Assembly: GCA_903642265.1 (NCBI GenBank)
Contig: CAHJWN010000022.1
Span: 1 to 50,973 of the forward strand
From: Acidobacteriaceae bacterium
GTDB taxonomy: Bacteria > Acidobacteriota > Terriglobia > Terriglobales > Acidobacteriaceae
Direction of reading: 5' to 3'
Length of the DNA: 50,973 bases
The position numbers and the translations under genes are program-made. The notes under the pieces were generated by a model. That model was not told where the DNA came from, made no database searches, and worked only from the letters and a program-made list of their open reading frames with translations. Positions 25,930-33,912 of the stretch are shown piece after piece; the first letter of the stretch is position 1; each line of letters starts with the position of its first letter.

Positions 25930-26586
25930 CTAGTCCCGATCCGCACAGGAAACACCCTCTAGAGCCAACACATTCGTGACGAAGTGCCGCGCAGCATTGC
26001 GCGCTGCCAACATCATTACCAAGTATTCCACTGCGAAGATGAGCAGAAGGGAGTCCGTTTTCAGACCATGCGGCGTAAATCCCACGAATCCAATGATCCC
26101 GACAAAAAAGACGATCACCGAAAAAGCAGTCATCTCGCGAAAGCGAAGGTAGGCGCCGTGGGCGTCCTCTACTGAGGCCTGCGATTCGTGTCCTTTGTAG
26201 ATGCGGTACCAGAGAGCTGTTTGAGCAGCAGCTTCCACAGGAAGCTGCCCATACTTTCGCATGATCCTCTCCAAGTCAATGCGCGGATCACTCTTCGCCA
26301 GCCGAGAGAAAGCTTCACTCGAAGGCAGACAGTTCTGCAGTTTCCAGAACACCAGAGACTCTTTGAGCTGCTTCGAGCAAGCCCAACCGATTGCACTGGT
26401 GAGCAAGGTGATGGCGGCTGGCACCGCAAACAGCTTGCCCACGAACGACCAATCACCGTGTATGAATGAAGTCACCAGATCAGCAACACGCTGCCGGCCC
26501 ACGATAATCAAGCCAAGTGCAATGGCGTTCATGGCAATGAATGTAATGATGTACGGCTGATTCTTCTGCTTAAGTGTGCGTCCCAT
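25930..26586 (-). CDS. Four-helix membrane protein linked to the WYL regulator
   Basis: 218 residues. Hydrophobic segments lie at about 13-33, 50-70, 154-172 and 180-198, with a soluble loop of about 80 residues between the second and third. No family is recognised. Its ATG at 26586 comes 1 nt after the stop of the WYL-domain gene, so the two are one transcription unit. Given the divergent ubiquitin-like operon, it could be a membrane effector of the same system, but this is a guess from context. Confidence 0.65.
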   Translation of the reverse strand: MGRTLKQKNQPYIITFIAMNAIALGLIIVGRQRVADLVTSFIHGDWSFVGKLFAVPAAITLLTSAIGWACSKQLKESLVFWKLQNCLPSSEAFSRLAKSDPRIDLERIMRKYGQLPVEAAAQTALWYRIYKGHESQASVEDAHGAYLRFREMTAFSVIVFFVGIIGFVGFTPHGLKTDSLLLIFAVEYLVMMLAARNAARHFVTNVLALEGVSCADRD

Positions 26587-26587
26587 C

Positions 26588-27460
26588 TCACTCCACGAAG
26601 CCGTGCTTCTTATAAAAAGTCGACAGTTCCACTCGATTGGCTAACGCGAGACCTTTATGGACATTCCGAGGCTCGTTGAGCAATCCAAGGTGCTCCAGGT
26701 TGTAGAACAGGAGCGCCTCCTTAACCCGCAGGATCAACCTGCCGTTCTCCATACAGAAGTCTTCCTCAACAATCTTTCGTTGCGCCTCTGACAATTCAGG
26801 ATGGGGTACGATCACCGCTTCGATAATGTTGTACCAGTCTGCATCCGAGCCCGGACCGATGGGAGATGATCCTTGCAGAACGGCCTCTCTCACACGGCCA
26901 AGGACGAAATCTCGGAATTCGTTACGTTCGTGGCAGTAGGCCCGAACGTGCCATCTGCTTCCGTTGAATCCAAGTGCATGCGGTGTGATGTTCCGGCACG
27001 ACGTTCCAGAACCGCTAATGGAGTCGTAAAGAATACGGACACTTTTCTGATCTTTTGTCGCCGCTAAGATTGAACGCAGGATGTCGTGCCCAACCGGGCG
27101 AGCAGGTTCCGCAACCAGACTCGTGTCAGGTCTCCAGCCTAAGAACGACGAGTTCTCTGCCTCCACACCACTCGTGACGGCCCACAAGCGAGTCAAGTAG
27201 TCGTCTGTAGAAGCCTTGAGCAGCACAGGCGCAAAGGTCTTGCTGGTGATGTATGCCCTTTCAAGCACATCGTAGAACGCGTTCTCAGGTGCCAGCTCGC
27301 GATATCTTGCAAAATCAACGGACGCCTGTGGGACCGAGATTCCGAAGAAATCAACCAGATCGCTGCGATTGACCCTTCCCTCCCATTGCAAGCGGAACTC
27401 GATGAACTCCAGCCTTCTTTCCTGCCCCCATCGTGCTGGCGCTCTCTCTTTTTCCGGCAA
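26588..27460 (-). CDS. WYL-domain transcriptional regulator (BrxR/CapW-like)
   Basis: 290 residues with TTG start at 27460, preceded by AGAGG. N-terminal winged helix-turn-helix (about residues 15-65, 'GRVNRSDLVDFFGISVPQAS'), then a WYL-type domain (about 130-200) with 'SVRILYDSISG', 'ITPHALGFNGSRWHVRAYCH' and 'FRDFVLGRV', and a C-terminal extension. Order and sequence resemble the BrxR/CapW regulators that repress BREX, CBASS and other defence loci, where the WYL domain is thought to sense a ligand. It is divergent from the MBL/E2-E1/JAB operon, and a perfect palindrome sits in the 124-bp spacer. Repression of both directions is the natural inference. Confidence 0.85.
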   Translation of the reverse strand: MPEKERAPARWGQERRLEFIEFRLQWEGRVNRSDLVDFFGISVPQASVDFARYRELAPENAFYDVLERAYITSKTFAPVLLKASTDDYLTRLWAVTSGVEAENSSFLGWRPDTSLVAEPARPVGHDILRSILAATKDQKSVRILYDSISGSGTSCRNITPHALGFNGSRWHVRAYCHERNEFRDFVLGRVREAVLQGSSPIGPGSDADWYNIIEAVIVPHPELSEAQRKIVEEDFCMENGRLILRVKEALLFYNLEHLGLLNEPRNVHKGLALANRVELSTFYKKHGFVE

Positions 27461-27481
27461 AGCAGACCTCTTTTCTGACTA

Positions 27482-27500
27482 CCATCTAGAAACTAGATGG
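27482..27500. promoter_or_regulatory. Perfect palindrome, likely operator of the WYL regulator
   Basis: CCATCTAG-AAA-CTAGATGG: 8-bp arms with a 3-bp spacer, between the divergent WYL and metallo-beta-lactamase genes. It lies 22 bp from the WYL start, and a TATAGT possible -10 box (27503-27508) for the other direction begins 2 bp after it. BrxR-type WYL dimers bind inverted repeats in exactly this kind of position. Binding here is predicted, not shown. Confidence 0.65.
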
Positions 27501-27584
27501 GGTATAGTAACTCTATTCTAATTCAAGGAGGGACGACCCCGCCGCCATCAAGACGAGGCCAGTTCCGTAGGAGATACCTGCAAA

Positions 27585-28817
27585 ATGGCAACCACGATTA
27601 CATTCTTTCCGGTCGGGAATGGGGGCATGACACTTGTGACCCTCGACGGTGGCCGGACCATCTTGATTGACTGCAACATTACCGGCGCGGCTGACGATCC
27701 TAAAGACAGCACCCGTGACGTCGCCAAAGATCTCCGCGAGCGACTGAAGAGGGACAAGGCTGGGCGGCCCTTCGTAGACGTTTTCCTCTTGACCCATCCG
27801 GATCAGGACCACTGCCGGGGAATCCAGAACCACTTCTACTTCGGCAAGCCAGCAGATTACCCCGATGACAAGAAAGCCGACAACGAAAAGCACATCGTCA
27901 TCCAGGAGATGTGGTCATCGCCCATCGTGTTTCGCCGTGCCAGCGTTGGCCACCCCTTGTGCAAAGACGCCAAGGCATTCAACTCGGAGGCTAAACGCCG
28001 GGTGGAGGTCGCTCGCTCCAAGAAGTGCACCGGTGTCGCGGAAGGCGATCGTATCCAGATCCTCGGGGAAGATGAAGACGGAAAGACGGATGACATCCTC
28101 GCGATCGTCGTGAAAGTTGACCAGGACATCACCAAGGTAAACGGCGAGGCCAGCAAGATCTTCAAGGCACGGCTACTCGCACCTCTGCCGAAATCGGACG
28201 ACGATGACGAGGAGGAAAACCTCCGGAAGAACCACTCCAGCGTCATCCTCAATATGGAGCTTGCCGATACCTCAGCCCGTAAAACAGTGAAGAATTACCT
28301 AAACGGCGGAGACGCCGAGGTTCTGATCTGGGAGAAGCTGTGGGCAAAGCACAAAAAGGCGACGGCCGTTCTCGAATACGACTTGCTGGAGACACCGCAC
28401 CACTGTTCCTGGCACACACTCTCTTGGGACAGCCGCTCTGAGCTGGGCGACAAGGCGAAGGTCTCCCCCGATGCCAAGAAAGCTCTTTCGCAGATCCGTG
28501 AGGGAGGACGTATCGTTTCGGGCAGCGCCCCCATCAAGGACAACGATTGCGACCCCCCGTCATACGCCGCGAAGAAAGAGTATGAGGGAATCGCGACCGG
28601 GGTCAAAGGCAAGTTCTTCTGCACCGGCGAGAACCCGACCGAGAAGAGTCCTTCTCCCTTGGAATTCACGGTAACCGACCAGAAACTCAAGGAGTCTGTC
28701 CGCGGAGCTGTTGTAGATGCACCCTATGTCATGACAAAATCCATGGTCGATGAGGCCGCGCGCAAAGCTGCGGAGTCTGAGGCCGTCTCTAAGGGCGGAG
28801 ATACCAAGTATGCCTAA
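27585..28817 (+). CDS. Metallo-beta-lactamase-fold protein of an E2-E1-JAB operon
   Basis: 410 residues, start ATG 27585 with GGAGA 8-9 nt upstream. The metal-binding motif is 'THPDQDH' (H71, D73, D75, H76), the ComEC/Rec2-like form of the metallo-beta-lactamase signature. Later His-rich stretches are 'KNHSSVILNME' and 'ETPHHCSWHT'. A run of acidic residues 'SDDDDEEEN' lies mid-protein. It is probably a hydrolase acting on nucleic acid or a nucleotide. Its stop overlaps the E2-E1 start by 8 bp, so these are translationally coupled. Combination of MBL, E2-E1 and JAB has been noted in comparative genomics of prokaryotic ubiquitin-like systems (recalled, not checked). Confidence 0.85.
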   Translation: MATTITFFPVGNGGMTLVTLDGGRTILIDCNITGAADDPKDSTRDVAKDLRERLKRDKAGRPFVDVFLLTHPDQDHCRGIQNHFYFGKPADYPDDKKADNEKHIVIQEMWSSPIVFRRASVGHPLCKDAKAFNSEAKRRVEVARSKKCTGVAEGDRIQILGEDEDGKTDDILAIVVKVDQDITKVNGEASKIFKARLLAPLPKSDDDDEEENLRKNHSSVILNMELADTSARKTVKNYLNGGDAEVLIWEKLWAKHKKATAVLEYDLLETPHHCSWHTLSWDSRSELGDKAKVSPDAKKALSQIREGGRIVSGSAPIKDNDCDPPSYAAKKEYEGIATGVKGKFFCTGENPTEKSPSPLEFTVTDQKLKESVRGAVVDAPYVMTKSMVDEAARKAAESEAVSKGGDTKYA

Positions 28818-30684
28818 CGGCATCGCTCAGCGGATGCAAGAGGAAGGCGTCGCGAAAGCTGACGCCTTTCTTGCAGCAAACTGGCATGCCCGACGCCTCT
28901 CGGAAGCCGAGCTAAAGCAACACGCCGTCCGTGAACCACTGGCCGGCTGGGAAGCCTACGTTCAGCCGGAACAGGCCATCCACCGGCTACACATCCTCAT
29001 CGATCATCAGTTCCCGTACTCTCTTCCGAAGTTCCTCCTTGCGGACAATCCGAGCTTCCCCTCATGGCCGCACGTCGAGCCTGACGGCAATCTCTGTTTG
29101 AGTCGAACCAATCGAGTGCTTCGACCGGACCACCCAGCGGGAGTGCTGGATGTGCTTTTGGCCCAGGCAGTTGATCTTCTTCGGAAAGGTGAGCTTGGCC
29201 TGAATCTCGAAGACTTCAAGTCAGAGTTTTACTCGTATTGGAACTTCAGTCTCGATGACCCAAAGGAAGCGGTCCTCAGTCTCCTCGACACCCAAGCGAA
29301 AAGTAGATTTGTCAGAATCTGGCCGGGCGAGACACGGAGCGTTGTAGGTGAATCCGAAGCGCAGGTGTCGACCTGGCAGCGCAACCGTTGGGGTGAGCAG
29401 CCACAGTTCGATAAGACGATACCCGCATGTCTCCTATGGCTCCCAGAAGTGCTCCTCCCCACTCAGTATCCCCGGTCTGCCCACGATCTCTTCCGTCTCG
29501 CTCAATCAATTCCAAACGGCAAGGACCTCCTGGAGCGTTTCAGCCGACTAAAGCTGTCCACCTACTACTTTGTTCTCGGTGCGCTTGGAAAAAATGGTCC
29601 CTGCTTCGCAGCTGTTTGTACACGTCCGCCTCAGACTTCCGAGATGAGGACATTTCGCAAACATGGGACGTTGAACGGCTTCAGGAAAGGCAAGATGCCG
29701 CAATCGCTCGTAGCCGCGCGGCTTTTCTCTTCTGTGGCTCCAGCACAGCGCCTCAAGCTTGACCGGGCTGATGCAGGCTGGATACATGGGCGAGGGCACG
29801 ACCCGCATCAGCCCGTACTCGCTCAGAAGCGCGTGATCATTATTGGCTGCGGCTCGGTAGGCGCTCCCATCGCAGGGCAACTTACAAAAGCCGGCGTGGG
29901 CCAGATCGATATCGTTGACCCCGAAGGTCTGGCGTATGCAAACATCGGGCGCCATCCACTCGGTGCTGAAGCCGTGGGCGTCAAGAAGGCGTTATCCATG
30001 GCGACAAGGCTACAAAGCGGCCACCCTCACGCGACGATTCGCGGCTTCGGTCTTTCGTACGAAGAATTCGTGTTCAAGCATCTCGATACTCTCCAGAGTG
30101 CAGACCTCATCATCAGCGCCACTGGTAGTTGGACAGCGGAACGCCTTCTCAATACGCAACGGATTAGCGGTGAACTCCAAGCACCGACGATCTTTACGTG
30201 GACCGAGGCCCACGCCTGCGCGGGTCACGCCTTGCTCCTCACTGCGCCACTACCCTGTCTGCAGTGCGGTATGACCCTTGAAGGCGCGCCGAAGACCACA
30301 GTCACGACCTGGGCCGATCCCCGCGCGGGAGAGCGAACAGAACCGGCATGCGGGGCCGTGTTTCAGCCTTATGGGATTGTTGAACTCCAAGGCACGATTA
30401 CTCTAGCATCGGGCTTGGCCATCGAGGCCTTGATAGGCCAAGCTACCGGGTCTACACACCGCGTGTGGCAGGTGGCAGCTGCGTTTCTTCAACAGGCCGG
30501 CGGAGCGTGGCATCCAGATTGGATCCAGGGCCGCCCCGAGCGCGCGGCTGGCGGCTTGCAAACCGAAATCATTTGGGAGAAAGACGATCTGTGTCCTGCG
30601 TGCTCCTCAAGAAATACTGGCGTAGTCTCCGTTACCGGATCGGAGACTCAGATCAACAGCTCTCCATCACACCTGCAGTCATGA
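28810..30684 (+). CDS. E2-E1 fusion protein (ubiquitin-like conjugation, ThiF family)
   Basis: 624 residues from ATG 28810 (GGAGAT 8 nt before), overlapping the MBL gene. The N-terminal E2-like domain has its predicted catalytic Cys at C96 in 'HVEPDGNLCLSRTNR', the typical prokaryotic E2 pattern. A central unknown segment (about 160-330) follows. The E1/ThiF adenylation domain starts near 340 with 'VIIIGCGSVGAPIAGQL' and 'DPEGLAYANIGRH' (nucleotide Asp and Arg finger). Zinc pairs are C483/C486 and C595/C598; C514 in 'EPACGAV' is a candidate thioester Cys. This is the architecture of Cap2 in type II CBASS, which conjugates a protein C-terminus to targets. No CD-NTase or ubiquitin-like gene is visible nearby. 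Confidence 0.9.
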   Translation: MPNGIAQRMQEEGVAKADAFLAANWHARRLSEAELKQHAVREPLAGWEAYVQPEQAIHRLHILIDHQFPYSLPKFLLADNPSFPSWPHVEPDGNLCLSRTNRVLRPDHPAGVLDVLLAQAVDLLRKGELGLNLEDFKSEFYSYWNFSLDDPKEAVLSLLDTQAKSRFVRIWPGETRSVVGESEAQVSTWQRNRWGEQPQFDKTIPACLLWLPEVLLPTQYPRSAHDLFRLAQSIPNGKDLLERFSRLKLSTYYFVLGALGKNGPCFAAVCTRPPQTSEMRTFRKHGTLNGFRKGKMPQSLVAARLFSSVAPAQRLKLDRADAGWIHGRGHDPHQPVLAQKRVIIIGCGSVGAPIAGQLTKAGVGQIDIVDPEGLAYANIGRHPLGAEAVGVKKALSMATRLQSGHPHATIRGFGLSYEEFVFKHLDTLQSADLIISATGSWTAERLLNTQRISGELQAPTIFTWTEAHACAGHALLLTAPLPCLQCGMTLEGAPKTTVTTWADPRAGERTEPACGAVFQPYGIVELQGTITLASGLAIEALIGQATGSTHRVWQVAAAFLQQAGGAWHPDWIQGRPERAAGGLQTEIIWEKDDLCPACSSRNTGVVSVTGSETQINSSPSHLQS

Positions 30685-31091
30685 ACCACATCGCTGAGCA
30701 GCAGCAAAATGCCCCGCACGCAGCCGAAGCTGGCGGTCAACTCTTTGCACGTATCACTGAATCCTGCATCACCGTTCAACGAGCTACTGGACCCAGATCC
30801 ACGGACCGCCGTACCCGGTATGGCTACATCCCTGATCGAAAGAAGGAACAACAAGAGATCGACGAGATGTTCCAAGCGGGGTTGCTTTTCATTGGAGACT
30901 GGCACACACACCCTGAGAAGATCCCGACGCCATCCAGGTCAGACCTCCAGAGCATCAAGAACATATACAAGGGATCGCGACACCATCTTCCCGCGTTTCT
31001 GCTACTGATTGCCGGAACAGAAAGCTTCCCTGCTGGCCTACATCTCAGCTTCCACTCGGCAAGTGCTGAGGTAAGACTCTCCAAAATCTAG
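30591..31091 (+). CDS. JAB/MPN-family metallopeptidase (Cap3-like deconjugase)
   Basis: 166 residues if started at GTG 30591, which gives a complete beta-strand 'LSITPAVMNHIAEQQQ' and has GGGAGAAAG upstream; ATG 30681 would give 136 residues with a 4-bp overlap. The JAMM zinc site is intact: E46 ('AEAGGQLF'), H105 and H107 ('WHTHPEKIPTPSRSD'), S115 and D118. Such enzymes cleave isopeptide or C-terminal fusions in ubiquitin-like systems. It overlaps the end of the E2-E1 gene by about 94 bp. Its presence implies a conjugate to be removed, even though the modifier gene is not recognised. Confidence 0.88.
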   Translation: MSCVLLKKYWRSLRYRIGDSDQQLSITPAVMNHIAEQQQNAPHAAEAGGQLFARITESCITVQRATGPRSTDRRTRYGYIPDRKKEQQEIDEMFQAGLLFIGDWHTHPEKIPTPSRSDLQSIKNIYKGSRHHLPAFLLLIAGTESFPAGLHLSFHSASAEVRLSKI

Positions 31092-31101
31092 AAAATGATG
31101 A

Positions 31102-31242
31102 ATGTTGCGTCAATCGCGAATAGCTGGCTACTTCGTAATGGCATCATCACTTACGAACGAGTCCGCCTTGACATACTCTGGCAAGCCTCCGGACCGCACA
31201 GAAGCACCATCTTTTCAAGCTCGAAGATCTCTCTATTCAGTT
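31102..31242 (+). pseudogene. Possible truncated fourth gene of the ubiquitin-like operon
   Basis: A frame opens at ATG 31102, 10 bp after the JAB stop, reading 'MLRQSRIAGYFVMASSLTNE' and further to about '...RRSLYSVSATLQ'. At 31243 it runs into the reverse strand of a umuC fragment, so its 3' end appears to have been cut by recombination. I recognise no domain. If real, it may be the lost modifier or effector of the upstream operon. Confidence 0.3.
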
Positions 31243-31901
31243 TCAGCAACGCTCCAGGGGCATACAGGAGGCCCCGCGCAGCTCGTAGACCGTGCGACCA
31301 CCCGTCGCCGTCATCAGCGCCCGAGCGTCGTCCGGCTCGAGCGCGGCCAGGTCCGCGGCCGTCTGGATTCCAAGCTTCGCGATCTTGACGGCCGAGGCTC
31401 CACCGATTCCCCAGGCCTCATCCACCGGCACCGTGGGCAGCAGCTCCGCACGCACCCGCCCGTCGCGAAGGTCACAGACGCCCGCGTACTGTGGCCGTTT
31501 CTTGGCAATGAAGTTGGCCACCTTCGCCAGCGTCTTCGTCGGCGCGATTCCAACACCGGTCGGGATGCCCACCCAGCGGTGAACCCGCTCCCGCATTGCT
31601 CGCGCCAGCGGCTCGACCTCCCTGCTGTTGAACTCGCCCAGGTTCAAGAAGCTCTCGTCGATGGAGTACGTCTCCACCGTCGGCACCATGGAGTGCAGGG
31701 GGTCACCCATGCGGATTCCAAGCGCCTTTGCTTCTCAGTCATCTGGAATCGCACTGCCATAGTTGGTAGGCGCGGTATGACATCATCACCAACGACAACC
31801 TGCATTGTCTTGGGGGTCACCTCCGACAACTGGCCTTGTCGTGGGCGAAACGAAGTGGTTTCCGCGCGAGTTACCAGCAGGTAGGCCAATAACGCCCACA
31901 T
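31243..31901 (-). pseudogene. umuC-like Y-family DNA polymerase, truncated and frameshifted
   Basis: The best part (31243-31710) reads 'MGDPLHSMVPTVETYSIDES', 'IPTGVGIAPTKTLAKVANFI' and 'DEAWGIGGASAVKIAKLGIQ', typical of UmuC/DinB palm and helix-hairpin-helix regions. Upstream the frame reads 'EAKALGIRMGDP' after an in-frame TGA, and an ATG at 31901 gives 'MWALLAY', resembling the UmuC start 'MWALLD'. Several frame changes lie between. The C-terminus stops after 'ELRGASCMPLE', so some 250 residues are missing. It is inactive. Confidence 0.8.
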
Positions 31902-31905
31902 TGCT

Positions 31906-31963
31906 TGAGGTACAAGGAAGCCGTTTGCCGACCGGCTTCTTACGCTTCCTTGCGGCTACCTCA
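31906..31963 (-). terminator. Large imperfect hairpin downstream of the Lys/Ala-rich gene
   Basis: Outer arms TGAGGTA (31906-31912) and TACCTCA (31957-31963) are perfectly complementary. Inside are GAAGCCG/CGGCTTC and CAAGGAAGC/GCTTCCTTG alternatives. It begins 7 bp after the stop of the minus-strand gene, the expected position for a terminator, but no T-tract follows. Confidence 0.4.
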
Positions 31964-31970
31964 GGTCGCC

Positions 31971-32159
31971 CTATGCCGTTTTCTTGGCTGCCCTTTTCTT
32001 GGCCGGAACCGGCTTGACGGCTGTCTTTTTGGCAGCAGACTTCTTCACGGGTGCCGGGGCAGTTCCAGCCTTTGCGTCGGCAGCGGCGAGGCGATCCTTG
32101 ATCGCGGTCAGTTGGGCAATAGTCTTTTCAAGAGCAGCAATCGTACGAGCGTTGTTCAT
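31971..32159 (-). CDS. Small Lys/Ala-rich, histone H1-like protein
   Basis: 62 residues. The first half is a coiled-coil-like helix ('MNNARTIAALEKTIAQLTAI'). The second half is a low-complexity basic tail of 'AAKKTA' and 'PAKKRAAKKTA' units, like the C-terminal domain of H1-type nucleoid proteins. It would bind DNA non-specifically. The start codon lies inside one arm of a perfect 12-bp inverted repeat (32157-32186), and no Shine-Dalgarno is visible, so translation may be controlled by that structure or the message may be leaderless. Confidence 0.65.
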   Translation of the reverse strand: MNNARTIAALEKTIAQLTAIKDRLAAADAKAGTAPAPVKKSAAKKTAVKPVPAKKRAAKKTA

Positions 32160-32186
32160 ACCGAAACCGTATCAGGTTTCGGTATG
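32157..32186. promoter_or_regulatory. Perfect 12-bp inverted repeat covering the start codon of the H1-like gene
   Basis: CATACCGAAACC (32157-32168), spacer GTATCA, GGTTTCGGTATG (32175-32186). On the minus strand the ATG of the downstream gene is the last triplet of the 3' arm. It could act as an RNA hairpin hiding the start codon or as a protein operator over the promoter. Confidence 0.6.
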
Positions 32187-32313
32187 AACCGATGAGCTAG
32201 GAGAGAGGTCCAAATCAGGGCTGCCAAAGCGATCACTTCCTACAATGCGACTTCACGGTACTTAAAATGTCAAGCTGGCACTCAGGCCTCGATACAGGCG
32301 AAACCTGCCAAGC

Positions 32314-32862
32314 TCACGCAGTCTCGGGTCCTTGCTCAAGGGCAGAGCAGTAGAGAACGTATGACCCAGCTCTAACGGCGTCGGTTCCAGAGACATCTTG
32401 GTAGCGAGAACTCACAGTGTCACCCGGTTTGTCGGTGTAGTCACTGAGGTCGGCAGAGATGCGTTCCACCTGCCATTTGCGAGTAAGATTGTGCGGGTGA
32501 ACCACTGTGCATAGAGCAAAAGTGAGCCGGATCTCACCGGTTACATGCTCACCAACCTTGCATTCTGACGGTAGCGGTATGCCCAACAGGCCACCCAACT
32601 CGGAGATGGCTTTCACGCCGAAGTCGATGATGCACCCAGCCTGGGCCGGGTCTTTTGAGATGTAGATGACCTCTGCGTTTACATGGTAGTAGTTCCCTGC
32701 CAGTGGAGACGCGATGTTGTTCTCCTCGCCTGATCGTGTCAACACCTCGTCTACCCAGAAGGTTAAGGGCCAGGCAAACACGTCACCGACATGAAGCTCT
32801 GGCTCGCCGTCCTCAATAACCCAACGCTGAAGATGAACGCCCCACACCAATCCATCGGTCAT
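32314..32862 (-). CDS. Hypothetical protein
   Basis: 182 residues, no recognised family. The composition is balanced, without signal peptide or membrane segments. A run of beta-strand-like stretches ('HVGDVFAWPLTFWVDEVL', 'GNYYHVNAEVIYISKDP', 'GEHVTGEIRLTFALCTVV') suggests a compact beta-rich cytoplasmic protein. It stands alone, with a copy of a palindromic intergenic repeat about 80 bp upstream of its start. Confidence 0.6.
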   Translation of the reverse strand: MTDGLVWGVHLQRWVIEDGEPELHVGDVFAWPLTFWVDEVLTRSGEENNIASPLAGNYYHVNAEVIYISKDPAQAGCIIDFGVKAISELGGLLGIPLPSECKVGEHVTGEIRLTFALCTVVHPHNLTRKWQVERISADLSDYTDKPGDTVSSRYQDVSGTDAVRAGSYVLYCSALEQGPETA

Positions 32863-32942
32863 GTCGGAATGTTAAAGGATCGAAAGGCGGGACCGCTCAG
32901 TCCTCATAAACGCAGTTGTCGGAAGTTGAGGCAGCGTACCCT

Positions 32943-32966
32943 AACAGAAACGTTCGTTTGTGATGA
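32943..32966 (+). repeat. Intergenic palindromic repeat, copy A (degenerate)
   Basis: 'ACAGAAACGTTCGTTTGTGA' plus TGA. It shares the right arm CGTTTGTGATGA with copies B (33854) and C (34872); the left arm has decayed so that only AAACG/CGTTT pairs remain. It is followed by 'GGATCACTTCCCATAATGCG', which recurs in similar form near 32229-32253. Confidence 0.5.
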
Positions 32967-33028
32967 GGGGTTCCGGCCAGTCGGATCACTTCCCATAATG
33001 CGAATTCTGGGAACTAATTCGCTGAACC

Positions 33029-33736
33029 TCAATGTGAGCCCGTCTGCGCCCTAGGTTCGAGGCCCGACAAGCGAGGAATCCCATCCTCAAGAGCTGCTGA
33101 GGCCTTCACCTCGTCGTGAGTGTCTTTCATTCGGAAAAAAGCCTGCTTACCTTTGGTGCCGATCTCGATAGCGTTGACGTCATTTGCTGCGTCCGCTGGG
33201 TACTCGACCACCATCCCTGCAAAGCCTGTCTTGTCGTCCACGTAAGCACCGATGGCATCGAGATTGGGACGATCCAGCGAGATGGTGGCTCGCCCATTTG
33301 CAAGCCACGCCATGCCGCCCCGCTCGTTGCCTAGAACGTCATGGATCATGATCCCAACACCAGGGGCGATCCGATGAAAGTCCGGGGACACTTTACCTGC
33401 TATCTGCGCTGGCGTTTCTTCCCCAAGCGTGAGGCGATCGTGTCCATGTTCGTCAAGAAAGATCATGCTGTTTGTAGGTGTATCTTGCCGCAGTCTGTCT
33501 TTCGTCACAGGAAACGGTGCGCCCACGATCCAGCTGGCTCTTCCTTGCGCGTCCTCGATGACCAAACCTTTCGCATGCAAGACTTGGTTTGATGTACTCG
33601 CCTGCACAGTGTGCGAAGACCAGAGCGTACAAGCCCCAACCAAAATGACAACACACTGCGCTATGCACAGGAGGCGGAACACGGAGAGCTGCTTTTCGAG
33701 TCGATCTAAACGACAATGAGTTTGTAGACTTTCCAT
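33029..33736 (-). CDS. Membrane-anchored hypothetical protein
   Basis: 235 residues from ATG 33736, chosen because GGAG lies 8 nt upstream; the frame extends to 33796 without support. One hydrophobic segment near residues 21-42 ('LLCIAQCVVILVGACTLW') follows a basic N-terminus, so the protein is probably anchored with its C-terminal domain outside. The rest has beta-rich repeats such as 'VIEDAQGRASWIVGAP', 'MIFLDEHGHDRLTLGEE' and 'VGIMIHDVLGNERGGMAWLA', a pattern I have seen in uncharacterised bacterial exported proteins. Function unknown. Confidence 0.65.
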   Translation of the reverse strand: MESLQTHCRLDRLEKQLSVFRLLCIAQCVVILVGACTLWSSHTVQASTSNQVLHAKGLVIEDAQGRASWIVGAPFPVTKDRLRQDTPTNSMIFLDEHGHDRLTLGEETPAQIAGKVSPDFHRIAPGVGIMIHDVLGNERGGMAWLANGRATISLDRPNLDAIGAYVDDKTGFAGMVVEYPADAANDVNAIEIGTKGKQAFFRMKDTHDEVKASAALEDGIPRLSGLEPRAQTGSH

Positions 33737-33853
33737 CGGAAACTCCTGAAAGGAATGCGAGAGCGCGTGAGCACGCGATTCTAAATCGCTTGGCACCGTT
33801 TCGTTACGCCAAGTCCCGGGAAACGCGGTTGTGGGAAGTTGGCCCGTATCCTG

Positions 33854-33873
33854 TCACAAACCGTCGTTTGTGA
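33854..33873. repeat. Intergenic palindromic repeat, copy B (perfect)
   Basis: TCACAAAC-CGTC-GTTTGTGA, a perfect inverted repeat 40 bp before the start of the next gene. Copies A and C share the right half. A shared operator or the target of a repeat family are both possible. Confidence 0.6.
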
Positions 33874-33912
33874 TGAGGGTCGGAGTACTTGCATTTGCTC
33901 TACGATTAGAGC

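Noticed and set aside
27585-31091. The ubiquitin-like operon as standard type II CBASS.
   Set aside because: No CD-NTase (no GS...DxD motif protein) was found nearby, and CBASS does not normally include this metallo-beta-lactamase gene.
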